Under the pieces are notes generated by a model. It worked only from the letters and a program-made list of their open reading frames with translations. It was not told where the DNA came from and did no database searches. The translations under genes were made by a program, and so were the position numbers. Below are positions 1-8,946 of a stretch of DNA of 64,000 nt, in pieces. Position 1 is the first letter of the stretch; each line of letters opens with the position of its first letter. This stretch comes from Ruminococcus flavefaciens (GTDB taxonomy: Bacteria; Bacillota; Clostridia; Oscillospirales; Ruminococcaceae), in contig NZ_FNWV01000002.1 of assembly GCF_900108555.1 (NCBI RefSeq), positions 172,693-236,692 of the forward strand. The letters are read 5' to 3'.

Positions 1-1142
1 AAGGAAGCTCCGAGGACTTTCATAAGCTCTGCTTCGCCCTCTGAGAGTTCAAGAGGAGACTCAGGGTCAACAGTAGGGAAGCTCTTGTCGAGAAGCTCGT
101 GTACCTTTCCGTTTATGGTAACAGTGCCGTTTCTGAAATCAGTTCTGCCGAAGATATCACGCTCCTGCATTTCCCATTCGGGGTGCTTGGCAATGAGCTG
201 ACCTTCAAGCTTCATTTGTATAACGGTTATAGCCTTGTGCATTTTTGCTGCAAGGTCAAGGTCAACGGGGTCGTAGATATTGTCATCGAGAGTGCTTGGA
301 GTATAGCGTTTGCAGTCGTCATGTGCGTAGGTCTCGCCTGCGAATACGGCAAGTGCTCGGAGATTGAGTCCGTAGCCGTCCTCAAGCACATCGAAGTTGT
401 TATATCGCATGGCTATGCGGATAACATTTGCGATAAGTGCGGGATTGCCTGCTGCTGCGCCCATCCATGAGATATCGTGGTTGCCCCACTGTATGTCAAC
501 ATCGTGCATCTTCATAAGCTCGTCGAGGATAATGTCAGCTCGAGGGCCTCTGTCGAAGATATCACCTATGATATGGAGCTTGTCTATGCATACGGACTGT
601 ATGAGCCTGCAAAGGGAGATTATGAAAGTCTCGGCAATGCCTGTGCTGATGATAGCACTGATTATCTCATCGTAATAGTAGTCCTTGTTTACATCGTCGG
701 TAACGTTGAGAAGCTCGTCAAGTATGTACACCATATCGCTGGGTATGCGCTTTCTGATACGTGAACGTGTATACTTTGCGGAAACAGCTTCGCATACAAG
801 TATGAGCCTGTAGATACTGAGTCTTTTCCATTCGTCGGACATCTCGCCGCTGTTGGTAAGACGTGATATCTCCTTTTCGGGATAGTATATAAGCTCAGCA
901 AGCTGCTCGCGGTCACGGGCAGAAACGGTCTTGCCGAGTACAAGGTCTATCTTTATCTTTATCATGCCTGAAGCACTTCTCAGCATATGCAGGAAAGCTT
1001 CGTATTCGCCGTGCATATCGCTGAAAAAGTATTCCGTACCCTTTGGGAGACTGCGTATAGCCGACAGGTTTATTATCTCACTGGCAGCACTTTCGATAGT
1101 GGGGTACTCCTTTGCAAGAAGTCTGAGATATTTTATATCCAT
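1..1142 (-). CDS. fbp: Fructose-1,6-bisphosphatase class III, 3' end cut by window
   Basis: Gluconeogenic enzyme converting fructose 1,6-bisphosphate to fructose 6-phosphate in the cytosol. My reading of the minus strand from the ATG at 1142 gives an open frame of about 380 codons running off the left edge; the class III family is usually about 650 residues, so the C-terminal part is missing here. Metallophosphatase motifs are visible: SDMHGEYEAF near residue 40, IGDIFDRGPRAD, then WGNHDISWMG. A good ribosome site (AGGGAGG) precedes the ATG. It starts 13 bp after the stop of the upstream phosphofructokinase gene, so the two are probably cotranscribed. Confidence 0.93.
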   Translation of the reverse strand, partial: MDIKYLRLLAKEYPTIESAASEIINLSAIRSLPKGTEYFFSDMHGEYEAFLHMLRSASGMIKIKIDLVLGKTVSARDREQLAELIYYPEKEISRLTNSGEMSDEWKRLSIYRLILVCEAVSAKYTRSRIRKRIPSDMVYILDELLNVTDDVNKDYYYDEIISAIISTGIAETFIISLCRLIQSVCIDKLHIIGDIFDRGPRADIILDELMKMHDVDIQWGNHDISWMGAAAGNPALIANVIRIAMRYNNFDVLEDGYGLNLRALAVFAGETYAHDDCKRYTPSTLDDNIYDPVDLDLAAKMHKAITVIQMKLEGQLIAKHPEWEMQERDIFGRTDFRNGTVTINGKVHELLDKSFPTVDPESPLELSEGEAELMKVLGAS

Positions 1143-1155
1143 AGATGCCCTCCCT

Positions 1156-2055
1156 TCAAAGCTGTTCCATAAGCTTGTCTATGAGTTCTTTCTTTGCAAG
1201 TCCGTCGGAGAAAGCTGTTGCACCTCCGCAGGCTGTGCCGAGTTTAAGTGCATAGTCGTAATTTTCACCGTCAAAGCCTGCGATAAAGCCTGCAAGCATT
1301 GAGTCGCCTGCGCCTACGGAGTTCTTTACTGTACCTGAGCAGGCTCCGCATTTATAGAGCTTTCCTCTCTCGTCAAGAAGTACAGCTCCTTTTTCAGCCA
1401 TTGATACGAGCACATTTCCTGCACCCATAGCCTGAAGCTTTACGGCGTGTTCGACTATCTCGTCGTAAGTTGTGATATTTACGCCGAATATCTCGCTGAG
1501 CTCGAAATTGTTGGGCTTTATAAGGAAAGGACGGTATTTGAGTATGCTTGTGAGAAGTCCCTTTGCTGTGTCGGCAACTACTCTTATATCACGGTCGGAA
1601 AGCTTTGAAAGTATCCTTTCGTATATGTCATCGGGGAGACTGTTGGGGATACTTCCTGCAAGTACAAGAGTATCGCCGTCTTTTATTTCGTCAAGCTTGT
1701 CCATTAACTGGTCTATGTATTCGCTGTCGATATGGGGACCTTGTCCGTTTATCTCAGTCTCTTCATCGGCTTTAAGCTTGACGTTTATACGGGAATTGCC
1801 GCTTTTCAGTTTTACGAAATCGGCGTCTATGCCCATTCCCTTTACGCCCTGCTCTATAGCTTCGCCGGTAAAGCCTGCTATAAATCCAAGAGCCTTGCTC
1901 TTTACGCCAAGCTCGGCAAGTACAGCAGAAACGTTTATACCCTTGCCGCCGAAGAATATCTCCTCAGACTCGGAACGGTTGACACAGCCCGTCTGTATTC
2001 GGTCGGTGTGCAATACGTAGTCTATTGCCGGATTAAATGTGACCGTGTATATCAT
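1156..2055 (-). CDS. fruK: 1-phosphofructokinase (PfkB family)
   Basis: PfkB/ribokinase-family sugar-phosphate kinase of 299 residues, normal length for FruK or LacC. It begins with MIYTVTFNPAIDY, has the GGKGINVS substrate loop near residue 37, and the C-terminal NSVGAGDSMLAGF anion-hole and catalytic-Asp motif. It most likely phosphorylates fructose 1-phosphate to fructose 1,6-bisphosphate; tagatose-6-phosphate kinase is an alternative because the families are hard to separate by eye. It is the first gene of an operon with class III FBPase, so enzymes making and removing fructose 1,6-bisphosphate are cotranscribed. AAAGGAG lies 9 bases before the ATG. No PTS gene is visible beside it. Confidence 0.88.
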   Translation of the reverse strand: MIYTVTFNPAIDYVLHTDRIQTGCVNRSESEEIFFGGKGINVSAVLAELGVKSKALGFIAGFTGEAIEQGVKGMGIDADFVKLKSGNSRINVKLKADEETEINGQGPHIDSEYIDQLMDKLDEIKDGDTLVLAGSIPNSLPDDIYERILSKLSDRDIRVVADTAKGLLTSILKYRPFLIKPNNFELSEIFGVNITTYDEIVEHAVKLQAMGAGNVLVSMAEKGAVLLDERGKLYKCGACSGTVKNSVGAGDSMLAGFIAGFDGENYDYALKLGTACGGATAFSDGLAKKELIDKLMEQL

Positions 2056-2104
2056 TTATAAGACTCCTTTTTAATTTCAGATCTGTGTTCAGATTAAAAA
2101 GAAA

Positions 2105-2129
2105 AAGCGTTTACCAATGGTAAACGCTT
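2105..2129 (-). terminator. Hairpin terminator downstream of the orphan tRNA 3' end
   Basis: Perfect 11-bp stem (AAGCGTTTACC / GGTAAACGCTT) with a 3-base loop. Read on the minus strand it is followed by TTTCTTTTT. It sits directly after the orphan tRNA-Leu 3' end, so it was probably the original terminator of that tRNA gene before the island separated them. It could also act as an attenuator ahead of fruK, whose ATG is 50 bp downstream with no separate promoter that I can see. Confidence 0.8.
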
Positions 2130-2155
2130 CTTTGGTGCGAGTAATGGGACTTGAA
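2129..2155 (-). repeat. Orphan tRNA-Leu 3' end, 27-bp direct repeat (candidate att site, left)
   Basis: These 27 bases are identical to 25686-25712, which contain the last 23 bases of tRNA-Leu(GAG) including CCA plus the next four bases. Here no tRNA body is attached: upstream sequence fails to form the T-stem partner. A tRNA 3'-end duplicate at the far end of a gene block is typical of integration into a tRNA gene. The pairing with 25686-25712 defines a 23.5 kb interval holding the polysaccharide genes. Confidence 0.85.
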
Positions 2156-2440
2156 AGTATTAGCTTATATGCTGTGATCGTCTTGTGGTCAGAAAGCAGA
2201 AGATAAGCTGTATCAGGTAAAATCTCATTTACGTTTACCTGAAATATTATATCATATTCTTATAATTTTGTCTACTGCTTTCGGAATTAAAGAAAAGGCG
2301 GACTTTTACTGACTGTAAGCGCATGAAGCGAACTGCTGCGGTTTACAAAGCGCGTTCGTTATATTCCTCACCGAGAGACTTACAATGTTTGATTTGCTAA
2401 GCGCAACGTTTTTGAAAAATGAAAACATTTTGTGCTGCGC
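2156..2440. other. Non-coding left end of the polysaccharide island
   Basis: I see no credible gene between the orphan tRNA end and the first island gene. An 8-bp inverted repeat (CAGGTAAA ... TTTACCTG, 2214-2241) is the only clear structure. If the block was an integrative element, this is where an integrase or excisionase remnant might be expected, but none is recognisable. Confidence 0.5.
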
Positions 2441-2469
2441 TTGATTTTTTCATAAAATAAGAGTATAAT
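2441..2469 (+). promoter_or_regulatory. Promoter of the polysaccharide cluster
   Basis: TTGATT at 2441-2446 and TATAAT at 2464-2469 with 17-bp spacing. It lies 49 bp before the first start codon and is the only strong promoter I found ahead of the cluster, so it may drive a long transcript. Confidence 0.8.
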
Positions 2470-2517
2470 ATAATAATAGTTTTGATATAAATGAATAAAA
2501 AATTTAGGAGAAATTGT

Positions 2518-3906
2518 ATGGAAGAAATAAAAAATAAAGTATCTGATATTCTTGAAAAAATCACATCCGAAAGATTTTTTTATTACTACATAATATCTGT
2601 AATGCTTGCTCTCCCTATCACGGAGATCTTTGACGAGTTTCACTCACAAGCTTTTGCAAGTCAGCCGATAATTGTCGAAATGGCAGGATATTTTGGAATA
2701 TTTGCATTTATCACACACTTTCTCAGACATCAGAAAATAAAATACTATTTGTCCGATCTGCTTTATTTCCTGTTGTTTATATTTGCACTTTTATCAGCCG
2801 TTTTTTCTATAAATAAACAGGAAACATGGCATGGATTCAACTATGATGAATGGCTGTTCAATTTTGTGGGATATTTTAGTCTTATGCTTGCGGGCACTAT
2901 GATACAGAGCAAACAGCTGAGGAAAAATATTCTCAGTGTATTTGTAATAGTTACTATTATCCAATCAATTGTGGCGGCTTTGCAGACAGTCGGCATCTAT
3001 ATTGTTGAAGCTTATTTTGATACTACTACTACTATGGAAAACAAAATAACATATGGTCTTATTCAGAACTTCAACTGGTATGCTGGTCTCAGTGTTCTTC
3101 TTTTCGCTTGTACTTCGGGCGTGTTCCTATACACAAATAATAAGGCTGTAAGAAATATAACTTATGCAGTATCTATGCTGAGTTTTTATACATTGTTATC
3201 GGCAAATTCAAGGCTTGCCTGGGTAGGCGTTGCAGCGTATCTGGTTTTCCTGTTTGTTTCAATAGCTGTAATGAAATTTAAAGATCTTGATAAGGAAAAG
3301 CATAAGAGTATAATAAAAAGATTTTCACTTCTTATCATAGGAATGTGTGCTGTACTGGCATTTGCTATATTGGTATGCGGAAGAGTCGTAAACAAGATCG
3401 CTCAGATAAGCGCAGAGATATCAAATGCCAAAAAAGATAATGATGTAAAAGATCTTGGTTCTCACAGAATACATATCTGGAAATATGGTCTGAAATCCGT
3501 TCCAGATCACTGGGCTTTCGGTATTGGTCTTGATAATTATAAGGACGTATTCTTAACAAGTCCCGATTATGATCCTAAAATGTTCGTTCAGGCAAAGGGA
3601 CATAACGAGTATATCCATTATCTCGTAACACAGGGCGTTTTTCAGTTGATTACCTATTTAACGCTCCTCGTTTATACAGCTGTTACAGGTATAAGAAATG
3701 TTATACATAACGAGGACAAAGAGGAAAGATTTATAACATGGATATTCCTCGGAATGTTCTTTGGATATATCGCACAGGCAATGTTCAACAGCAGTATTGT
3801 AAATGTTGTGCCGTATTTCTGGATAACTATAGGTATGTGTCTTACACATAAAAATCAGCGCTGTTTTGGATATTCCAAGCAAAAAAAGGAAAAAGGTATA
3901 TCCTGA
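2518..3906 (+). CDS. O-antigen ligase / Wzy-type polysaccharide polymerase membrane protein
   Basis: Polytopic membrane protein of about 462 residues with many hydrophobic segments from residue 20 to the C terminus. A long extracytoplasmic loop near residues 310-370 contains SHRIHIWKYGL and a GIGLDNYKDVF motif, followed by KGHNEYIHYLVTQG, the pattern of the Wzy_C/O-antigen-ligase superfamily. It probably joins undecaprenol-linked repeat units outside the membrane. I chose the ATG at 2518 because TTTAGGAGAAATTGT precedes it; an in-frame ATG at 2491 has no ribosome site. First gene of the island and the only intact polymerase candidate in it. Confidence 0.85.
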   Translation: MEEIKNKVSDILEKITSERFFYYYIISVMLALPITEIFDEFHSQAFASQPIIVEMAGYFGIFAFITHFLRHQKIKYYLSDLLYFLLFIFALLSAVFSINKQETWHGFNYDEWLFNFVGYFSLMLAGTMIQSKQLRKNILSVFVIVTIIQSIVAALQTVGIYIVEAYFDTTTTMENKITYGLIQNFNWYAGLSVLLFACTSGVFLYTNNKAVRNITYAVSMLSFYTLLSANSRLAWVGVAAYLVFLFVSIAVMKFKDLDKEKHKSIIKRFSLLIIGMCAVLAFAILVCGRVVNKIAQISAEISNAKKDNDVKDLGSHRIHIWKYGLKSVPDHWAFGIGLDNYKDVFLTSPDYDPKMFVQAKGHNEYIHYLVTQGVFQLITYLTLLVYTAVTGIRNVIHNEDKEERFITWIFLGMFFGYIAQAMFNSSIVNVVPYFWITIGMCLTHKNQRCFGYSKQKKEKGIS

Positions 3907-3931
3907 GATATACAGACATTTATAGAAGGGT

Positions 3932-4761
3932 GTGAGCTTTCAGACTATGATGAAGGATAAAAAAGCAGTTGTCGTAATTGCAGCGCATAAAGCATATAAA
4001 ATGCCGCATGATGCTATGTATCTGCCTGTTCACGTAGGAGCTGAGGGCAAGGATACGGATCTGGGGTATACAAAAGATAATACAGGTGAAAACATCTCGG
4101 GAAAGAATTCGTCATACTGTGAACTTACGGGGCTTTACTGGGCATGGAAGAACCTTGATAGTGCATATATCGGCTTAGCGCATTACAGAAGGCATTTTTC
4201 ACTTTCCAAAAAGTCGCGTGAGCCATTTGACAATGTTCTTAAATATTCGGAACTGGAGCCGATGCTGAATAAATATAAGGTATTTATACCTAAAAAGCGA
4301 AAATACTACATCGAAACACTTTATTCCCATTATGCACATACCCATTATGCGTCTCATCTTGATGAAACACGTAAGATACTCAGGAATTTTTATCCTGAGT
4401 ATCTTAATAATTTTGATGCCGTAATGAAAAGACGCTGGGGATATATGTTCAACATGATGATAATGGAGAAGAAACTGGTCGATGACTATTGTACATGGCT
4501 CTTTAATATCCTTTTTGAACTTGAAAAACGTGTCAGCAAGGAAAACGAAAATCTGTCTGCTTTTCAGGGACGCTTTTACGGAAGAGTAAGCGAGCTGCTG
4601 TTCAATGTATGGCTTGAGCAGAAGATACTTGAAAAAAGATAAGAAGATCGGAGATAAAAGAACTGGATTATGTCTATATGGAAAAGATAAATTGGAAACG
4701 CAAAGCAGTTTCTTTTCTGAAAGCAAAATTCGGACACAAAAAGTATGAGGGGAGTTTTTAA
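3932..4761 (+). pseudogene. DUF4422 capsular glycosyltransferase, frameshifted at a poly-A tract
   Basis: The first 236 codons (GTG 3932, or ATG 3947; neither has a well-placed ribosome site) give a DUF4422-type protein with AYIGLAHYRRHF near residue 84 and QGRFYGRVSELLFNVW near the end. The family is associated with capsule and exopolysaccharide synthesis. This frame stops at 4640-4642, but another frame continues with SEIKELDYVYMEKINW and ends KKYEGSF at 4761, which fits the missing C terminus. Adding one A to the six-A run at 4629-4634 restores a single reading frame ending directly before the next ATG at 4762. Either a real slippage mutation or a sequencing error. Confidence 0.75.
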
Positions 4762-5658
4762 ATGAAAAGAACTGCTGCAATTGTAGTTACATATAATCGA
4801 AAAGAATTATTGAAAGAAAATATAGAAAAACTTCTTGCGCAGTCATTCAAAAGCCGCTTGGATATTATTATTATCGACAATGCAAGTACAGACGGTACTA
4901 AGGAGTATGTAGGCTCTTTCATTGATAAGAAAGAAATAAAATATATCAATACAGGAGAAAATCTTGGCGGCGCAGGCGGTTTCCATTACGGTATTAAGTA
5001 TGCAGTGGAAAACAATTATGATTTCGTTTGGGTCATGGATGACGATTGCATGCCTAAAGAAAAGGCTTTGGAAGAGTTTTATCGATGGGATAAAAAGCTA
5101 AACGGGAAATATGGCTTTTTATCCAGCAAAGTTTTGTGGAAAGATGGCAGTATTTGTACTATGAATGTGCAGAAAGAGACCAAATGGAAACGCTTGAAGA
5201 ACTTCGACAGAATTAGGCAGATACAATATGCATCATTTGTTTCGTTATTTCTTAAATCCGAAACAGTCAGAAAAGTTGGTCTCCCATATAAGGATTTTTT
5301 TATCTGGGCAGACGACTGGGAATATACCCGAAGAATATCCAAACGAGAGAAGTGCTATTTTATTCCGTCAAGCATAGCAGATCACTTTAGCGGAAGTAAT
5401 GTCGGAGCTGATATAATAACATCTCCCAAAGACCGCATAGATCGTTTCAACTATATGTACCGCAATGATGTGGTGCTTTACAGACAGGACGGAATAGAAG
5501 GAAGGATTTACCTCGGAATAAGGAACATGGTTCATAGGCTCAGGATCATATTAAAAGCCAAGGATAAAAAGAGAAAATTTGAAATAATCAGAAAAGGAAC
5601 TAAGGAAGGTAAGAAGTTCTTTCCTGAGATCGAATATCCAAATTTGAAAAGGGACTGA
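4762..5658 (+). CDS. Glycosyltransferase family 2 (GlfT2/rhamnosyltransferase-like)
   Basis: GT-A fold transferase of 298 residues, cytoplasmic face of the membrane, adding a sugar to the lipid-linked repeat unit. Visible motifs are AAIVVTYNRKELL at the N terminus, IIIIDNASTDGT, the GENLGGAGGFHYG loop typical of galactofuranosyl and rhamnosyl transferases, and the DXD-like WVMDDDCMP near residue 93. FFIWADDWEYTRRI is the likely catalytic-base region. AGGGGAG lies 7 bases before the ATG, which follows the DUF4422 stop without a gap. Donor sugar cannot be read from sequence. Confidence 0.87.
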   Translation: MKRTAAIVVTYNRKELLKENIEKLLAQSFKSRLDIIIIDNASTDGTKEYVGSFIDKKEIKYINTGENLGGAGGFHYGIKYAVENNYDFVWVMDDDCMPKEKALEEFYRWDKKLNGKYGFLSSKVLWKDGSICTMNVQKETKWKRLKNFDRIRQIQYASFVSLFLKSETVRKVGLPYKDFFIWADDWEYTRRISKREKCYFIPSSIADHFSGSNVGADIITSPKDRIDRFNYMYRNDVVLYRQDGIEGRIYLGIRNMVHRLRIILKAKDKKRKFEIIRKGTKEGKKFFPEIEYPNLKRD

Positions 5659-5662
5659 AAAA

Positions 5663-5818
5663 ATGAGAATACTCGAGATAACGGGTGAGCCGATATTACA
5701 TGGCGGTCAGGAAATATACATTCATAATGTTCTTTGCGGTTTAAAGGATAATGATCTGCAAATAGATGTACTGACTCCGCGTAACGAAGACTACGGTCGG
5801 CGGAGATATAGACCTTAA
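5663..5818 (+). pseudogene. N-terminal fragment of a GT4 glycosyltransferase
   Basis: 51 codons starting MRILEITGEPILHGGQE, an N terminus usual for a GT-B glycosyltransferase of about 380 residues (GGxE loop). Similarity to the family appears to end after VLTPRNEDY and a stop follows. Downstream to about 5930 the same frame stays open after the stop (36 codons beginning KSSEALKQRK), which I do not recognise. It begins 5 bp after the preceding stop, as an operon gene would. Probably truncated when another gene block was joined here. Confidence 0.6.
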
Positions 5819-6108
5819 AAATCAAGTGAAGCCTTGAAACAACGTAAAATAGACACTTTTGAGTGGCTTTTGTTACATAGGTGGGGATATGCAAAATTTT
5901 CAATGTGTAGATTGATTAGAGAGGTATAGAACAAGAACGGGTATTCTTGATTGTTAATGTTATAGAATAGATAGCTTCTGTTGAACACAGAGTCTGTTTA
6001 TTGTTAAGGTGATATGAAAGTTCTAAGATTATTGTTTCGACCATAATGATGGTTGTTAGGAATTAGAACGGATAATGCGAATATAATGAAAAGGTTGGAG
6101 TGTATCAA
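5819..6108. other. Non-coding junction between two glycosyltransferase modules
   Basis: About 290 bases without a credible gene, between the truncated GT4 fragment and an AT-rich GT4 gene. Composition shifts here. A 36-codon open stretch (5819-5928) could be a leftover protein end. I see no inverted repeats marking an insertion sequence. Confidence 0.5.
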
Positions 6109-7233
6109 GTGTCGAAAATAATATTGCATGTTGTGGAAGCTCCTGGAGGGGTAGAAAGATACTTGGTTACATTACTGACCAAGATGAAGAAATATCCAGA
6201 GTTTGAACATATTCTGGTATGTTCAGACTCCCTTGATTTGAATAAGTTCAAAGGTATTGTGAAAAATGTAGAAGTCATACACACTATGCATAATGCAATT
6301 AATCCCTGTAATGACTTTAAGAGTATATTAGCTGTAAGAAAGCAGATAAAAAAATACAAGCCTGATATTTTGTATTGTCACAGCTCTAAAGCTGGTGCAA
6401 TAGGAAGGGTAGCTGATATTGGTTTAAAGAATAAGGTCATCTATAATGCACATGGTTGGTCTTTTAATATGAAAGGCGCAAGTAAAAAGAAATTGTTTGT
6501 TTATAAAATGATTGAGAAAATGCTTGCTCCTATTACTGATAAGATTATTTGTATATCTGATTATGAGAAAAAGAGTGCTTTGGACCACAAAATTTGTAAA
6601 TCTGAAAAATTAGTTGTTATCAATAATGGTATTGATTTGGATGAATACAAGGATTTAAAACCTAAGAGTAGAGAAGAGTTGGGCATTCCAAAAGAGGCGT
6701 TTGTAGTTGGTATGATTGGGCGTATCACGCCTCAAAAAGCACCGGATGTGTTTGTTAAGATGGCTGCCTTAGTAAAGCAACGGATTCCTAAAGCATTTTT
6801 TATTATCGTTGGAGATGATATTGGTGGTGATCAATACAAGCAAGAGACAGAACAACTAATTGAGTCGCTTGGTATGAGTAAGAACATTTTGATTACGGGC
6901 TGGGTTGATAATCCATTAGATTATGCGGATTGTTTTGATGTTGCTGTCTTACTTAGTAGATGGGAGGGGTTTGGATTAGTTCTCCCTGAGTATATGCTAT
7001 TGGGAAAGCCAATCGTTGGAAGTAGGGCAGATGCGATTCCCTATGTTGTAGGAAATGCGGGCGTATTAGTAGATATAGATGATTATGAGGCGGCTGCTGA
7101 CGCTGTAATCATGTTGAATAAGGACAAGATACTTAGAAGTAAAATCATAGAGAAAGGTAAACAGAGAATCAAAAAATTTGATTCTCAAATAACTGCGTTT
7201 CAAACGAAAGACTGTTTTATGTCTTTGTGTTAG
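6109..7233 (+). CDS. Glycosyltransferase family 4 (EpsF-like)
   Basis: GT-B retaining glycosyltransferase of about 374 residues. The N-terminal acceptor domain has EAPGGVERYL and CHSSKAGAIGR; the C-terminal donor domain has GMIGRITPQKAPDVF, and the EX7E-type region SRWEGFGLVLPEYMLLGKP. It probably adds a sugar to the undecaprenol-linked unit. I chose the GTG at 6109 because GGAG ends 8 bases before it; the in-frame GTG at 6100 overlaps that site. The gene is AT-richer than the mutase gene that follows. No TM segment is evident. Confidence 0.87.
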   Translation: MSKIILHVVEAPGGVERYLVTLLTKMKKYPEFEHILVCSDSLDLNKFKGIVKNVEVIHTMHNAINPCNDFKSILAVRKQIKKYKPDILYCHSSKAGAIGRVADIGLKNKVIYNAHGWSFNMKGASKKKLFVYKMIEKMLAPITDKIICISDYEKKSALDHKICKSEKLVVINNGIDLDEYKDLKPKSREELGIPKEAFVVGMIGRITPQKAPDVFVKMAALVKQRIPKAFFIIVGDDIGGDQYKQETEQLIESLGMSKNILITGWVDNPLDYADCFDVAVLLSRWEGFGLVLPEYMLLGKPIVGSRADAIPYVVGNAGVLVDIDDYEAAADAVIMLNKDKILRSKIIEKGKQRIKKFDSQITAFQTKDCFMSLC

Positions 7234-7274
7234 ATAGTTATACGTTTAATCAAATTCGCATAAGGAGAGCTAGA

Positions 7275-8933
7275 ATGGATTACAAATCAGAGTACAACAG
7301 ATGGCTTGAAAATGTTACAGAAGCTGATTTGCAAGAAGAACTGAATGGCATGGATGACAAAGCGATGGAAGATGCTTTTTATCGCGATTTGGCATTTGGT
7401 ACGGGTGGCCTTCGCGGTACGATTGGTGCTGGTACAAACCGAATGAACGTCTACACAGTTTCTAAAGCAAGCCAAGGACTCTCAAATTACCTTGGTTCTG
7501 GTGCGAGTGTTGTCATCGGTTATGATAGCCGCATTAAGAGCGATGTGTTTACAAAGGTTGCTGCTGGTGTATTTGCAGCTAATGGTATTAAGGTTCATAT
7601 CTGGTCAGAACTACTTCCTGTTCCTACTGTCAGCTATGCAGTAAGGGCATTAGGCGCTTCCGCAGGTATTATGATCACCGCAAGCCACAATCCCAGTAAG
7701 TATAACGGCTACAAGGTCTATGGTGCTGACGGCTGTCAGATCACCACGGAGGCTGCGGCAGCTATTCTTGCTGAAATTGAAAAGCTTGATATTTTTGCCG
7801 ATGTAAAGAATTCCTCATTTGAGGATGGACTGAAATCCGGTATTATTGATTATATTGATGATTCCGTACTTACTTCATTCATTGAAGAGGTTAAAAAACA
7901 GAGTGTACTTTTCGGTGATGAGATCAACAGAGATGTTGCTATTGTGTATAGCCCGCTGAATGGTACTGGTTTAAAGCCAGTTACAAGAGCCTTAGAGGAA
8001 AGCGGCTTCACTAATATTACTGTTGTAGAAGAACAGCGTAATCCTGATGGTAATTTCCCAACTTGTCCGTTCCCGAATCCTGAGATTAGAGAAGCTATGG
8101 ATCTTGGACTTCAGTATTGTGAAAAGACAGGTGCTGATTTGCTTCTTGCAACCGATCCTGACGCTGATCGTTGCGGTATTGCAGTTAAAACAGCCTCTGG
8201 TGAATATCAGCTGATGTCTGGAAATGAAGTTGGTCTTCTTCTTCTTGATTATGTTTGCTCTCAGAGAATCAAACATAATAAAATGCCTGAACATCCTGTA
8301 TTCGTTAAGACAGTAGTGACTATGGATCTTGCTGAGAAGATTGCCGAGCATTATGGTCTTGAAACAGTGAATGTTCTGACAGGATTTAAGTTTATCGGTG
8401 AAGTTATTGGAAAACTTGAAGCGCAGGGCAGAGAAAAAGACTATGTTTGTGGTTTTGAAGAATCGTATGGCTATCTGACAGGTTCTTATGTTCGTGATAA
8501 AGACGCGGTCAATGCTGCATTTATTATCTGTGAAATGTTTGCGTTCTACAAGACCAGAGGTATTAGTCTGAGCGATAAACTTGATGAACTCTTTAACACT
8601 TATGGTTTCTGCTTGAACACACTTCATTTTTACGAGTTTGGTGGATCCGCAGGAATGGTGAAAATGCAGGAAATTATGGCTGACTTCCATCGTGGAGTTG
8701 ATAATTTCGCTGGGCAGAAGGTTGTTAAGACACTGGATTACAGTAAGGGGCTCGATGGGCTTCCGGCTTCGGATGTGCTGAAGTTCTATACAGAGACTGG
8801 TTCCGTTGTTATCCGTCCTTCTGGTACTGAGCCGAAGGTAAAGGCATATATAAGTGTGACAGCGAATAACAGAAGTGAAGCTGAAAAGATTGAAGAAGCA
8901 ATCGGTGCAGAACTTGCAGAAAAGATAAAGTAA
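7275..8933 (+). CDS. Phosphomannomutase/phosphoglucomutase
   Basis: Alpha-D-phosphohexomutase of about 552 residues. FGTGGLRGTIGAG (substrate loop) is near residue 40, the phosphoserine loop reads MITASHNPSKYNGYK, the Mg site is ATDPDADRCG, the sugar loop is CGFEESYGY, and RPSGTEPKVK binds phosphate near the C terminus. Next to manC and manA it most likely makes mannose 1-phosphate from mannose 6-phosphate, though the length and type are shared with phosphoglucomutases. The ATG at 7275 follows TAAGGAGAGCTAGA. First of four tightly spaced GDP-mannose genes. Confidence 0.92.
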   Translation: MDYKSEYNRWLENVTEADLQEELNGMDDKAMEDAFYRDLAFGTGGLRGTIGAGTNRMNVYTVSKASQGLSNYLGSGASVVIGYDSRIKSDVFTKVAAGVFAANGIKVHIWSELLPVPTVSYAVRALGASAGIMITASHNPSKYNGYKVYGADGCQITTEAAAAILAEIEKLDIFADVKNSSFEDGLKSGIIDYIDDSVLTSFIEEVKKQSVLFGDEINRDVAIVYSPLNGTGLKPVTRALEESGFTNITVVEEQRNPDGNFPTCPFPNPEIREAMDLGLQYCEKTGADLLLATDPDADRCGIAVKTASGEYQLMSGNEVGLLLLDYVCSQRIKHNKMPEHPVFVKTVVTMDLAEKIAEHYGLETVNVLTGFKFIGEVIGKLEAQGREKDYVCGFEESYGYLTGSYVRDKDAVNAAFIICEMFAFYKTRGISLSDKLDELFNTYGFCLNTLHFYEFGGSAGMVKMQEIMADFHRGVDNFAGQKVVKTLDYSKGLDGLPASDVLKFYTETGSVVIRPSGTEPKVKAYISVTANNRSEAEKIEEAIGAELAEKIK

Positions 8934-8946
8934 GAGGAGAAGAGAT

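Noticed and set aside
1472..2020. 182-codon frame opposite fruK
   Set aside because: Shadow of a well-supported PfkB gene on the other strand.
7992..8690. 232-codon minus frame within the sugar mutase
   Set aside because: Antisense shadow, no recognisable domain.
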